64,000 bases of DNA from Ficedula albicollis (lineage: Eukaryota > Chordata > Aves > Passeriformes > Muscicapidae). Location of the stretch: positions 9,320,874 to 9,384,873 of the forward strand of contig NC_021678.1 of NCBI RefSeq assembly GCF_000247815.1, given 5' to 3'. Below, piece after piece: positions 12,401-27,400 of the stretch (position 1 is the stretch's first letter; every line of letters begins with the position of its first letter). Made by a program: the position numbers and the translations under genes. The notes below the pieces were generated by a model that was not told where the DNA came from, did not search any database, and saw nothing but the letters and a program-made list of their open reading frames with translations.

Positions 12401-15400
12401 AGAGCTCCACTTTTAAGATAGCAATGCTACTAGTAAGCCTTAACAAGGGGAAATAAAATCATTAAATTGCTTTTTGTTTTATGAAGTAGTTTTTTTTATT
12501 TTTGTTTTCCTTAGGAGCTATTACATTTCAGTCTGTTATGCACAATTTAGTCAGACTGTCTAAGTCTTACCCAGAGTTTAAAGCCCCAATGATTACACTC
12601 TGCTATTCTGAAAAAGGAGGGGTAGCTTGGTAAGTAAAAATACCTGAAGATAAATTTAAAATTTCAAGATAAATTATTTTTCCAATGGCAGTTTTAATAT
12701 TTTCCCATAAGCTGCACTGGAGGCTGAATAAATAACTAGGAGGAGAGAATTAGTGGGCATTTTTCTTTTTCTCTTCTTTTTTCCTGAGAGCTGTTGTACA
12801 GAAATTCCACTGGTTGTCACCCAGCAGACCTGCAGTGTGCTGTGCTCATTGTGGGGTTACCCTGAGATGTTTCAGGTGAGGCAGTTGCCCTGAAGTAAGA
12901 CTTGACTTAGCTTTACAGAACATGTGAAGTCTCAGCTTTTAAGATGTGGGTTCTCAGCACAAGGCTTGAAATGCAGAATTGTTTTTCTTCCCTGCTTCTT
13001 TTGTTTCACAGTCCTGCCTGAAAGCAACACTTTGCCTCTTCAGTGCTCTGGATATACCTTTAAAACCACCTCTGAAGCTGAACGATTTCTTGAATATTAT
13101 GAACATCCAAAGAATAATCAACAATATGAGTTTATAGGCAATGGTCTGAGGCAAAAACCATAAGTAGAAAATTCACTTATCATAGCTGGTTATTAATATT
13201 TATTAATTTCAATAGCTGTATGACTAAGTTGTTTATAGAACAAGTCTGTGCTTTGTCTTGGCACAGTGGGACATAAGGCATTACCCAGACTGAATTGTCT
13301 CATTTTTAATCAACAGAAAATGAGTTGTATTTGATATTAAACTGATTTCTTCACTGAAGGGCATCTGTCTCTTTTATTAGACACTGCATTCAGGTCTTTA
13401 AAAGCAAACTTACTATAATCACTCCCTCATTATTAAGGACCTTTCTTAGAAAGGGCAATTTGGAATGCCAGAATACATGTTCCAGCATACCAGTCCATCT
13501 GAAGATAACGTTCCAGATAGGGACCTCTATCCTCTAGTGAAGAGAAATATAAGAAAATGCATAGATGGTTAGCTTTAGGCTTAGTTTTTTTAAAGTTGAG
13601 GTTAGTTGAATATGGGTGTTTGGGCCATTAGAAATGTTCCTAAGTGTGACGTAGCAGATACTTTCCTGTTTGGAGATGCCTAAATTTTTCCAGTGTTTAA
13701 ATAGCTAATGACAGTGTCTTCATACTTTTCTTGAAAAAGATGACTAGTTCTTATTCAGACAGGCAGTGTTTTACTCACCAGAACAGAGTAATTAGTCTGA
13801 GCTGCAATTGCATCCTTAAATTTCTGTATCTTCTCAGAATCCTGTTGGGGCAATCAGAATACATGTGTTATTCAATCAGCTCCCAAAGAAATAGCATCTT
13901 TCATCAACTAACCAGGAGCCAAATAGCAAGCACCTCAAATGTCCTTTGCTCTTGGCTCAGGGTAAGTACTCTGACACATGAAAAGCCCCAGGGATCAATG
14001 TCCTGATCAGCACCAGCACCTGGTCCTGCAAGGCTGAACAGGTTTCTTGGTGGTGGTTTGTTTGAAGTCAAGAAAAGGCTTGCAGGTCCTTTTGTGTATT
14101 TCTTGCATGGATTTTGGGGGTGTAGATTATTACCAACAGAATCACTGTGTTTGAAGTAGGAAAAAAAATTGCCTAGTGTAATTCAGTATTTTCAAAACAG
14201 ACAGGCAGTGTACCTTCTCCAGAATGGTTTATCTAGACACTGATATTAATGAAAGCCATTACTGGTATTTTACTAGCCAGTCAAAAAATTACTCCCATGT
14301 GTGAAAGAGCATCTAGAATTTTCCAAGGCTGCTCTACCCTCCACAGATTCCTCACATTTCAGATAACAAGCTAGTAAATTCTAACTCCTGTCAAATGGCA
14401 GCCTTTTATATTAAGGGAAGGATCTTAAGAAGTGCTGCTTTGCTGTACATCAAGTCCAACACTGCAACTCTGGGAGACCCTGAAACAGCCAGAAATGACT
14501 GGGTCTCCAGATAAACAGGAGACCTTCAGCTCCTATGGGCGATGAATGGTCTTTTGAACAAAGAATTAATTTTAGAAGCAAGTCAAGGTCACCATCAGGG
14601 ACCTTCAAAACACAAAGTCTGATATTTTTTCACAAGGCTAGAGCTAGGTTTTTAGTTCCCCTGTACAGATTAAATTACCAAATGCAGTCTTTAAATCTGG
14701 TTAATTTACAGCTATTCAAGCAATCTCTAGTGTCAGTAGCTGCTGCTTTTACAGCAAGTGTCAAATGCATGAGATATTTCTCCTGCTGAAGAATCAATCT
14801 GACTCAATCAATCTTTGGTGACTGCTCAAGCTATCACTTGAGGATAATTTTTATTTGTACCAGAAGAAAAAAAGTGGTTTTTTTAAAATTGGATTTGAAT
14901 TAATGGCTATTAACAATATTTTGGGGAGTTCAAGGCTACTTACACCAAGTGGTGCATCTCTTTGTCCAGAAAAAAGAATTAACCCATTCACATTCAGAGC
15001 AGTGCGTAGGTCTAAAGAAATCACCTTGGAATAGGGTTGTATTCAATTAATTTTCTAATGTTTCTGTGATACTAATATATATATGTACTTTTGCATGGAA
15101 AGATGAAGATGTTCACATCAAAACAAAGATTTATTAATGTCTTGTCTGTTGGAAGGAACAATCAGACATCAGTATAAATGTCCTTCATATCTCTTGGTGG
15201 AGAGGAGACCAGGAAAACAATCAGTGGTTGGTTTGCATTGTGATTACAGATTTTCCAGGGAAAATGAAACCATTTTTTCCCCAGTTCTGTATAGCCAAGA
15301 CATGCAGTAGAAAGATATGGGGGCTGAGACTGAGCTCCCTTTAGACACTCATGGCATTCTTCAGCTTGCTTGTGTGAAACAGGACACTTAGGGTGCTGTG

Positions 15401-18400
15401 AAAGGGATCTAGGATCAGGGATCTAGAAAGATCCATTGAAACAACACGGTAGGAGCATGCTGGCTCCTGCCAGGAGCACAGCCAGTGTGCCACAGCACGG
15501 GCTGGGACTGTGCTGAGTGCCCCAGCGTGGAGAGGAGCGTGCTCAGGAAACAGAACTGCTGCTGAAATGTGATCGAGAGCCCTCTTGCCAGGCAGGACAC
15601 TGACAGCAAATAAAAACAGCCTCTTCTTCCCTGGTAGTGTGGCAGTCACTATTGTGTGCAATAGCATGTGTTGGAGTCATGATCTGCTGTGAATTGCCCA
15701 CCCAGCACAGGGAGCTACTGAGGGTTTTTTGAGTTATTTTACCATGGGACTTATTGGAGCTTTGTTCTTCAGGAGCTAAGTTCTGGGCATGAAACCTTAA
15801 GGAAATTGAAGAAGCAGTGGATGAAGAGAGGACTTACCTGGGCAAATTTTCAGAATCCTCTGGGATGTGAGGTCTTGGTTTATAATATTTCATTAATTTA
15901 CATCTAACCTACAGCCCAGCAATGCTTCTAGCAATGTTATGCTAAATTCTAAAGAACAGCCATGTGGGCTGTTGCCACTGGAATGGGCTTACTGTGAAAA
16001 ATAAACTGTACTGTGGCAGCATTTTGCATCTGAAGAGCCACCTGGAAATTCCCCGTAGGCGGCGCAGTGCAGTGGGTGGAAGTGGCGCAGAGACATCGGG
16101 GGAGGCTCCCCAGGGATGGGGGGCAGGACAGAGCACAGGGCTGCTTGTGAAGCTCTGCTCTCAGCTGTACCTCTCTGCATCCCCATCCGCTTTGGACAGA
16201 GCTCATGCTTCTGGCAAACAGATGGTGGTGTCTCAAAGAAGGGCAATTTTAATCTTTCTTTATGCAGTATGATAGCAGGACAATTTGGAGAGTTGTTTGA
16301 TTAGCTTGATGAAGCTTTTCATCATTAAGGTTCAGCTCCCTCGAGGATCCTATAAGACTTAGTCAATTTCATAGAAACATGCCTTTAAAAAAAAAACCAT
16401 CAGCCAGAACATGTCCACATATCCAGAAATGAAAGCGTGGGTATTACATCACATACTGCAGGCTGCAGCAGAACGGAGCACTGCAGGAGACCTGCCAGGC
16501 AATTCCCCTGGTGTGGCAGTTTAATGATCCTGAACTTTGCATGTTCAACCTAGATCTCTCCAGGGAGCTGAATTTGGACCTGATGATAGAACATTCATAA
16601 GACAGTACTGAATCTAAAATTAGATACTACGTTTCTTATAATGTCATGTTCAGGCACCTTTGAATCTTTTGGATGCTTAAATAAAAATAAGGGAATATTT
16701 TTATTTAGCTTAATGGTTGGTCTGTACAAAAAGCAAAATCCTGTAATGCTTGCTACCCTGCCCTTTGCCTTTATGCTCTCAGTTAAGAGTTAAAAAGTGA
16801 GAGACTTGGGACCACAAATGCATTATTTACGTAGTGTTTTGGCAAAGAAGACAGAGGGAGGCAGCCCAACATACCGACACAGCTGTCTTGTCACCTGCCA
16901 TTGCTTTGACAAAAGCAAATGCTTCAGAGGTAGCAGACCTAATATTGTCAACCCTGCCCTCATCAAACCGGCGCAGGGAAGCGCTCTCGTAGGTTGGGAC
17001 CAGCCTCCTGTGGCACCTGAGAGGGTGAAGAAGAAAAACAAAGGATGATTATTTTCAAAGAGTCATAAAGACTAAGAGAAAGGCTTGGTACATTTTATTG
17101 TTACAGCCACGCTTTTATTTCTTGCACAGTATTCATCTTAATGTTGATAGAATTCTGTAAGAAGCTTAAAAAAGATGGATGCTCACTCCTTTCTAATATG
17201 AAGAGCTGCATACAGCTGTATATGTTTTAGTTATGCACTGCCAGTAAAAAATGACTTGTTGTGTGAAAACAAGTCTAGTAAAACAAAAATTTACTGAAAG
17301 ATCTCAAAGAATGTTTTATTTGTACTGCATCATAAAATAATTGTGTAATCAATCATTTACTTATGGGCTTGAAATATGTTTTATTTAAAACAAGAGAAAA
17401 TGCACTGAGTGTGTGAATGAAAAGAATGAGTAAAAGGGGAGTAGGGTGTTATTTGTGAGCTGGAATGAAAACCCCCACAGCAACTAGGACAGATTATGAA
17501 AACTGTTGTTTCATTTGGGTCCAGGTATACAGATACTACTCCTTGCTTCAGGAGACAGACTGTGTCTTTCAGCTGAAGCAGGTGGTCTCAGAACACAACC
17601 GTTCCTTAAGGTTTTTATTGCAAACATGGGATTTAAATCATGGCTAGGATCTAGATGAAAATCTTAAGCTAGGTAATTTTTGAAGTTTTATTACTAGAAT
17701 ATGCAAGAGTACATGAAATGTGTTAAGCATCTCTGGTCTTGACCAGGTAAAGACCACTCTGGGGTTTAATTTGATGTGAAAAAGAATTATTCGTGTAATA
17801 GGCTGTTCTGCAGGAAACCATGCAACCTCTCTCTACCCTGGAGTTCTGGCAATGTAGAAAGGAGCTTTTAACTTTGATAAGACTATGGAAATGAGGGGGA
17901 TCTTATCAAATCTGGGCTGCCTGTGAAGGAGGGAACAGCAGTAGTCGCTGTTCTGTGCAGGAACTCTGGTCTGATATGCTGTGCTGTAGTGGATGCTTCT
18001 CAGCCTGTGGTGCCAGAGATGCACGCGTGGCTGCTGCTGTGGTTCCCCCAAGCTACCCACGGGGAAAGGCAGTGGTGTTTCTGCCCCAGGGACCTGGGCT
18101 GCCCAGCTGCTGCTGCTGCAGACATCCTGCCACGTTCCCTCACCTTCTCTATGCCAAGCACATGGACAGCTGTCAGGAGGGTACTGGCTGGGAATGGCAT
18201 GTGTGGGACACAGGGATGGGAAGGTAGAGCAAGAAGGGGGAAAGGGAGCGAAGAAAAGGAATACTCTCTCCCAGAACCCAGTATCAGTTTCTATCTTGTC
18301 TGCCCTACAGTCTTTAGGCAAGATCAGTCATTTCCATGCAGGAGGCATCTGTTTGAATGTTGAGCTAAAAAGGGACCCTCTGTATAAAACCCCACTACCT

Positions 18401-21400
18401 TGTGTACCTTGTTCCTATGAACTGAACTAACCTTACCTGTAGAATGCCAGCTGAAGTGCTACTTGAATGTAGGCATCTGGGCTGATCTTTTGTTTCTTAA
18501 TAAATTCCTTTCCATAGTGCTCAAATCTGTAAGCAATAAAATCCAGATTTTCCACTGCCCTGGAAAACAAGCAGAAGACAGTTACTGCAGGGGTAGATGT
18601 AAGAATCTCATGGAATTATTAAAGTTGGAAAAGAACTCTTAGATCATCAAGTCCAACCATTAATATACCCTACCTTGTTCACCACTAAACCATATTCTGT
18701 CCCATTTCTGTTTGCAAATAAAACCCAGAGATCTTTCCCTGCCAGTACCCTCTTGGAGGTGAGTGGCCTCTGTCCTCCTGCTCTCTCTGCAGACAGTCCT
18801 GGCCTTTAGTAACTTGTTCCTAGTCAGTAACTTTTATTCATACAAATTTTACACCAGGCTTGTTATCTGCAGCCTTAACTGTGGCACTTGTCTGTTCATT
18901 TGAGTAAGATACCTTTTTTTTTTTTAAAAAACCCAAAGCAACAACCAAAAAAATCCCCAAAATCCAGCAATCTTCTCCCAACCTTAGTGTTTCCATCCCT
19001 GAAGCCTGAGCAAGGGTGTCCTTTGCTCTTGACAAATTTCTGAGAGATTTACTAGTGTGAGAATTGAGTGCATTTAGGACCTGATTAGGGCCTTAAGCTC
19101 CTTGCAAGATTCAATTTTGGGGACTACTACCTTTATTTAAAAACAGAAAGGAGTTATTCTGCATCCTGAATGTTCTCACTCCTACATATCGTTCTAGACA
19201 CTCTGAGGTCTTATCTAATGCAACCACACTGGACATACTTACAGATGATCATGCAGACAATTAGTTAATTCTTTACAAAGAGATCACAGGCCTGAATGCT
19301 GAGAAAAAATTCCTATTGCTGCCCTGACCCCCAAAGATCACGCAAATCTTTGACAGCCTGGAAACAGAGTCAGAAAACTAGATTTTGTAGAAGCAATATT
19401 AATATAAACAAATTACTTTCCTAAATTCAAATTGTTTATTCAAACCAGTTGTATTCTACTGTCCTCCAATGTACCCCTATTGCCCTGGCTTCAGAATGAG
19501 TCATGTCAAACCCATAAAAGACATCCACAAAAATAGAAGACCTGCATTGTTTGCATCCTGTGCAAATATGGGTAAGCTGTTTTTCCAGTGGTTTTTAGAG
19601 TTCCTAATATTTACATGGAAGGAAAGCAATGGTAATGCAATTCCTGAATAGGGACAAGTATCTCCAGCCCATAAGGGTCCTATCCTGCAGAGAGATGCTA
19701 GGTATGTGCAGCTTGGTAAGAGGAGGGGGAGCAGGAAGACAGGAGGGAGCCCATGCAATATGCTGGGTACAGTCACAGCTTGCAGTCATGGCTGAGAGAA
19801 ATGAGGCATTGTTTCTACCTTTGGAGCTTTTCTGCTGCTGATGCCAAATGTGTCTGAATGTCAGGGGAGCACTTCCACCTTAGTCTCCGTGGAGCAGGAA
19901 GCTCGCTCACCGAATCAGCTCGCACTAATTTCTTGGAACTTTCTTTCCTGTTGGGAAGTCAGACAGAAGTCATTAAGTTCACAGGAACAATCCATTTATT
20001 TAAACATTACTCTTTTAGCAGGTGCATTACTGCTTTTCAACAGTTTTATGCCCCCTGTGCATCAGGGGAAATCTGCCAGTGGCAGAGGCTTGGCAGGGGC
20101 TGGAATGGTATGAAATGCACAGAGAGGGAACTCACATGTGCCTGAGCAGGTACTCAGTGCACTGCACCATCACGATGCCGTCGAAGGGAGAATGTTCGCA
20201 CACGGCCCCGCAGAGTCCGTCTCTTCCTACCACAAACTAAACAGGGAAAAGAACAGGTGCAACACATACAGGCAATAAATAGTGCTCTGGGGAAGTTGTC
20301 CATGATGGAAACCTGACAAAGGTGGTTTTCTTATTCCCCTGTGGTTTTCTTGTCGCTCATATCAGGAACTTCCTTGCCCTACATCAGTGGGTGATTTACA
20401 GATTTACTGCAGGAGACTTGCTTGTCCTGTGATAGGTGTTGCACTTTCATGCTGCTCTTTGGGACTGAATCCTGGGAGAATGCATATTTTAGCAATTCCC
20501 AATGGAATCTGATTTAGCATCTGCTTTATGGTACAGAAAACCCATTAATACATAGACAGGCCAGGGCTCTCCTTCCACTTTTGAGGACAATAAAAGTGTA
20601 TCTGGGAAATCCTTAGGACCTCATTTTATTACAAAGCTCCTCATCTTTATTTGACAGCTGTCTCATAGCTTATTTTGAATCTTTTATTTTTAGATGCTTT
20701 CTTCATTTCATTCCCCTCTTATTAGTCTTCATTCTTAATTTCATTGTGTACACATGGCACTGCTGGTGACAACCTGCTGCACTCCAGTTCTGTGATACAC
20801 CCATGCAATTTGTAACTTCTGCATCTCATACAAAAGCAGATGTCTAGGCCATACTGCAGCTTTGCTGTCCTTTTTCTGGGCTTTTCCCCGCACTTGCTTT
20901 GAAGTGCATTTGGCTGGGCCTCACCCACTTAGCTCTCTCTTGCACATGTGTATCACACACACATCCTACCTCCCTGCTTCCCTTGAGGTTTTCAGAGAGG
21001 GGGCATGATGAAAAATTCACCTGGACATTTTCTGAAGCCTTACTGCAAAGGTGAGGAAGAATATGGAGAGAAAGAACAAATTCTACTGTGAGAATGGCTT
21101 CCTACATAATCTGTGTTTGCATAAAAGGAAATCAGATCTTATTTCCCTAAGAATTTCTCTTCACCTTTGAACTACTTTGATCTGAATACATCTGGAAAAA
21201 TTAAGCTCTCTGACACTCTACACAATTTTATTTGCTTTCTGCTGCTTTATGATAGTAGACAAAAGGAAAATATTGTTTATTCTCATCTGCTTGAAATATC
21301 TTAACACTTGGCCCTGCAATTAACAGGATTCTAACTGTTCTAAAGACAAATGGTTTGTTCTTCAATGGAGTCTGCTAATAATGTCATTTGCAGTGGCATT

Positions 21401-24400
21401 CATCAGGAATGATTCCTGAAATGTATTTGCTCTTGGGTGAGTGGTGCAAGTGAAATTATTTTAGGGGTTTCTCTTTTCATATTGCTGTTTTTAAATATGA
21501 CAAGAGCAACAAGCATTATGCAAGCAGTGTATCAGTCAGGGTTTTTTCAATTTTTCATAAGGTGTCAACATTGTTGACAGTTGGAGATTAATACATCACT
21601 TCACTCTGGGTCTATTGCAAAGTGTGGAAATAACAGTGTGATGCTTTAAAATATGGCAATCAAAATCTGATGGGAAAAAGGCTGGAGAAGTCAATACTTA
21701 AGGGAAGGCTCAACAAGGATGTCATTAAATGAGTAAACAGTCTGTTAAGTGAGGACTTAAACACATGCCAAATTATAAGCTGCAGCATTTCTAGGTTGTC
21801 AGGAAAATGTGTAAGAAGAGGAAAAAAAGAAAAATACTGTGCTTTTTTCTCATTCTGGGATACTAGGCCAGCATTTTCGTTTCATTTGACTTAGTGTATA
21901 AAAATGCATTGGATTTTTTATATCCAACATCTACCTACTCAGACATCTGCATATCTGTGTTATCTCAAGAGCAAAGGGAGCTTTGGAAAAGGTGGAAAAG
22001 GCGTCCCTGCTCCCCCTGCTGTGCAAGGGACAGCCATGCTCACCCCAAACCTGCCCTGGCAGATGCTGGCACCACTCTCCCCCCTTCCTCCCACTGGCTC
22101 TGGTGCTCCCCACCGCAGGGCCAGGTGCAGGTGCTGTCCCAGCTCTGTGGGTTTTTACCTGCATGGGTTTGTCGTACCAGCGGTTGGCCCCGTTTCTGTG
22201 GCAGCCTCCCCCGTGCAGCATCTGCAGGGCCATGTTCGTGCGGCTGAGCTCCAGCCTGCCGGGGCTGTCCAGGCACACCAGGCAGATGCACCGCTCAATC
22301 ATGTCCAGGGAGTCGCGGTTGGTGGAGTCTGGGGAGGAAAGGGCCAAGCGTTCACACCCTCCTGCCTCCAGGTACAGCACTGCCTGGGGAACCCTCTGCC
22401 TTGGAGATCTGACCCCGACTCTGCAACGAGCTTCTCTCAGCAGATCATCCCAGTGCAAGGGGACATTACACCAAGGCATTAATTCCTGTGTTAACTTTTG
22501 TAACTCTGTGTGTCTCTCACATGATTCAATAATAGCCACTTTCTTTCTCTGCCTTTCATTTCCTTGAAGTAATCATATTAAAAAACAGATCTATTTTACT
22601 CTTAAAGCCAGCATTGCTTACTTATTTTATGTATAACATTTACAGAGGACAGGTGGAAAACAGAAAATTTCAGAGCTCACGCTATTGCTGTGGTATTCTG
22701 CTCTGGAACAGCAGAGCTTCAAGTGTTTTTGTGTTGTTCTCCCATGAAAACCCTTTTCAGAACAAGGAGCAGCAGGGTCTATGTTGGTTTTGCCTTACTG
22801 TGTTAAAACCCTCTTGTCTTTCCTGTCTCTGGTCATTAGGTTATATTGCCTACATCACATGAGGAAACATCTGCGGATGAGGTTTTGAGGTTTAGTTTTT
22901 GAACATGGTTTTGCAAAACCCATGGGTTGCCACATTGCACTGCTCTCCTGTCACTACTGTACTGCTGAATAAAATGGACTTTTCTGCATCTCTTTCTGTT
23001 TCTTTTCCCTATCCTGACACTCTTCTTACATGGTTGGACTACTGGGATTATTATTACCTTGTACCCAGTGCTTTCCTCCTTATTTATGGTGTATTTATGT
23101 GTTTCTCAGTTTCTTTGTCTAACTCAGAAATATTACAATGGTTAAGGGTTTGTTTGCATCTGAGGACCAGTTTGAAGCATAGCAAATATTTAATTGTGAG
23201 CACTTTCCACAGTTCCTCATTGAAAAGATAGAAGTGTGCAGCCTATAACAAGAACTTCTTTCATTTAAAAACATGTAACATTATTAATTGCTGTTATATG
23301 TTTTTTAACAAGATCAAAGGAAAAAGGGCTTTCAAGCATCAACATAAAATTCCTCTTGCTCTTAGCAGATCAGCTTTCTTCTGCTAGATTTGGTGTAAAT
23401 GTAAATTTGTTTCAGAATGTTCTCAACAAAAGATATGAATTCAGATTGATCAAAACTTCTTTCAAGTCTAGGCTAAGTTCAACAAATATGTGCTCAATTC
23501 AGAAAATTATTTTAGCTAAAAGAATGAAAAAATATTTAAAATTAAACAATTCTGATTTTCATTTGACATATGGGGCCATTTCAATATGTGCAGGTTTTCA
23601 AGGTTTGCAAGTATGTAAAGTAGCTTGATTGTCTGAAAGAATAGCATTTTTCATAGTAAGAAATAATGCATCTTTCCAGGAGCAGCAACACAGGTTAGAC
23701 AGGAGCTAGAAAAAACCCAGACACTTGTTACCATCCAGGTTCATTCCCCAGATGCTGTGTAGTGAAAAGGAGACCAAATATGCAAGAAATTAAAAATGTG
23801 TCAAGAGAAGGAGAGGCAAGTGATAGTGAGAAGGAAGAGGGGGAGCTTGGGCCCTGTGCAGGTTATGTAAGGTACTGCTATTGCTGTTTGGTGGCTCCTG
23901 CAGGGCAGCATTAGCAGCCAGGGGCCCAAGGGACAGAGATGGTCAGCCTGACTTCTTGCAGGCTCCTTGGGGACCTAGTGGAGTGCAGAGTGTGTTGTGT
24001 CCCCTTGCCAACAGAAGAAGAGTCCTAGGGAAGGCAGCTGGAGCACCTGCCAGCTCCTACAAAGGCTTGAGCCAAGAGATTGTGTTTGATGGGGCGCGCA
24101 GAGAGGATGCTGCCCTGCAAAACGTGAGCACCAGGGTCCCTTTGGAGTGTCTTCAAAAGCATTCAGAGGCTTTATATGAGAGAAGACACATCCCTGTCCA
24201 GTTGGCTGTAAAGCTTTTCCAGTATCTCACACTTGCAGGGCTGACTGTAATTGAGGCACTTTTTTCATTGATGGCCTGGGTGCATTGGTGCAAAGGCTGA
24301 AAGATCCTTGTGAATGGAACTTGCCCCGTTTAGATCAGCTTCTGGTGCTTGCAGACAGGCATCTTTGAGGAGAAACAGCTTGGGTAGTGATTTACAAACT

Positions 24401-27400
24401 GCTCCCAGCTTGCTCAGCATCCTGCTTTACGCTGCTTGATAGGTTTGTATATATTTCATTGTGGCTGCTACCCACACATCTTTGACAGATATGAAGCCCT
24501 TAGTCTGACATATGGCTTCAGGGTATCTGGAGTCTAGGTATTAGAGTGAATAAAATTAAGATGTGCCAGGAACAGCAAAGTAGGGGAAAGATGCTTTTAC
24601 AGAAGGAAACAAACATATCCAGAGGGCTGATCAAACACTGAAAAATTATCATGTGAAGCAGGCAAAAAGTTGCACAAGAACTCATGAACCATGACTTGGG
24701 ATTGAAAATATCTGCAGGAAGAGCTAAAAACAGAGGAGAGTAAGACCAAGCCTAAAGCCCTGCAAGTCACTTCTTCCTATCTAATGCACAGCTGCATTGA
24801 TTGGCCAGCCAACTGTTGGTTAGTTGGGTTCCTTTTTAATTTAGTTTTAGAAATGAAAATATGAGAAGACAGTTTTGAATCAAATTCAGATGCGGTATGC
24901 ATGGGACTGCAGCCAGTCACTTCATACAGAATTCACTTCCTGTACTTAGGAAGAACAAGCTAGTTCTGCAGCCTGAAGGCAGTCACGATGCTGAGTGTGT
25001 TTATAAATCAGTGATGGCTGGGTTTATTACAATAGCTTGGACATTTTCTCACCTACAAGACCTATGCTCTATTTGCAGGTCAGCAGCCCATGGGTACAAC
25101 TGCTTCACAGCCTCTGCAAAGCACTGCACAGGTTTCCTGCCCCAAAGCATTCTCTTGCCCTGCCCAGCACAGACCAGCTGTGGAGTGACCCTTTCACTGC
25201 CACTGCCTTCCAGGTTCTCTCTTCCTCTCTTTCTTATTGCAGGAACATTTGGGCTGTAATGATCATATATCCATGTGTAATAGCAATGAATTCACCTATA
25301 TAGAAGAGCTGTGCCAACATGGATGGTCTGGGATGGGATTCCTGCTTAGTTTAGAGAGGGCTGACATCACGGTGCTATTAGATTTATTAGTGCAGAATCT
25401 TTTTTCAGCTACATAACTGAGTTGGTTTGCCTTCTGATTAAAATAAATATTTTGGTATATGCCAGGCCTAGTGCAGAATCTGTTATTTTCAGCTACATAA
25501 CTGAGTTTGTTTGCCTTCTGATTAAAATAAATATTTTGGTTTAGTGCAGAATCTTTTTTCAGCTACATAACTGAGTTGGTTTGCCTTCTGATTAAAATAA
25601 ATATTTTGGTATATGCCAGGCAATCTAAAAACATTATGGAGAGGGTTTTAGCTAGTTTTTGTTGATTTTCCTTTTTTTTTTTCCTTTTGGATGACGTAGG
25701 TTAACAAAGATAATTTTGCTGTAAGTTTTTTCCTTTTTTTTTTTCTTTTGGATGATGTAGGTTAACAAAGATAATTTTGCTGTAAGTTTCAAGGCATTGA
25801 CTGTTTTACTTAGTATGGCATGAAAATAAATGATTTGTGTTCACCTCAATTTTCATTAAAATAAGGGCTTTTTTGTCCCCTCCTTTAAAAAGAAATGATG
25901 GGAAGAGGAGGGGAAAGCTTAAACATAAGACTAATGCTATATAATATTGCTGAAATAATGGCCAGGACTCTGTGTTGTGTGTGTATCTGTACTAAGTTTT
26001 TATAAGGACAGATAAACTTGAATAAGAAAAGGGGAATCTTCCTTAGAATTATAAACTTATTTTGAGACTATTGGCAACTCCTGTATATTCCAGGGCATTA
26101 GTAAAACAGCAATATTTTCTGTGGCATTGCTGAACTGGAGATACAGAGATGAGTTAATGTTTTCTTCAGAATGAAAAAGTAAACACTTAAGACACGTAAA
26201 ATGGCAAAAAGAGGGCATTTATATCACTTAGCCTCAGGGTAAGAAACAGAAGGTGTGATGTGATATCACTAACCCCACCCTTTATTTTCAACTGTTTCCA
26301 ACTTTGAAATACAAGAATCTGAGACAGCTAAATGCTGCCTGTTAGAAAAGAGAGAGAGAGTGGTCCCCAGATAATAAATGGTGCCATCTTTCCTAGATAT
26401 TTACTTAAGAATTGGCCCTGGTACCTTCTCCATTGACTAGAGAGAGTACACAGCTAGATTCAATAGCTGTTTAACTTGTAGATGCTTTTGTTGGATAAGA
26501 TCAATAATATCAAATAGTTGCCAGAAGCTAAGAGGATACATCATTCCTCTTGGTACAAAATGGATATGAAGAAAGAGACAAATCACAAGATCTGATGTAA
26601 TGTAATTTATGTGATGAAAAACAAAGAATGGAGTGAGAGTTATTACATAGCATAACACAAACATACACAGCCAAAGGGTCAAGCCATTTCTGCTGCTCCC
26701 CTGGCAGCACACACCTTACACATACTGAGGTTCCTACTGCTGGAAAAATTCAGCAGTGGGGTTGCACATTCAGTCCTGTGTTTGCTGTGATGTTTGCTCT
26801 CAGCAAAGAAAGGCAGTGATGGTGAGGAGGAGATGATGAAGAGAAAGCTGGGGTTGCTGCTGCTAACCTTTCATAAGGATCATCCTGGCCTCTGCCCACT
26901 CTGTTCTTCCGTCTGTTGTCAGCAGGCCAATTGGAGGCAGCATTTCCTCTTCATTCTCTGCCATCTTTGCTATCTTTTGTAACTGAGTGAAAAGATCTCC
27001 CTCACTGAGACGACGGAAATTAATGACAACATCCAAAACAAAAAACTGCAAAAAAATGACAGAAGTCAGAAGATCAGTCAGAGGTGGGTTGGGCCCTTTG
27101 AGGTCCAACATTTTTCTGTCACCTGGGTAGGTGTTGAGATGCTGAAGTCCTGCCTGGAGAGCCAGGTCTGCATGCAGTGGAACACAAAACCACTGGGGAA
27201 CGGCCCAGGGCTCACCCCTCCTGTGTTTTAACACCAATGTAATGCCTGTTGCCATGGGGGACTTATATTGTGTATTGGACTCAAATAAAGCATATGCTAT
27301 TTGAATAAGCTTAAAAAAACTTGGAGAGATAAAATCAGGCAGTATGCAAGTAATTTTCATGGTATTATTTGCTCAAATATAACCTAGAGAATCTAGAAAG

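Noticed and set aside
16893..16895. Alternative donor for CHAT exon 11 (GCAG/GTGACA)
   Set aside because: It would leave one extra base and put exon 12 out of frame. The GTATGT donor below 16,875 keeps phase and matches human spacing.
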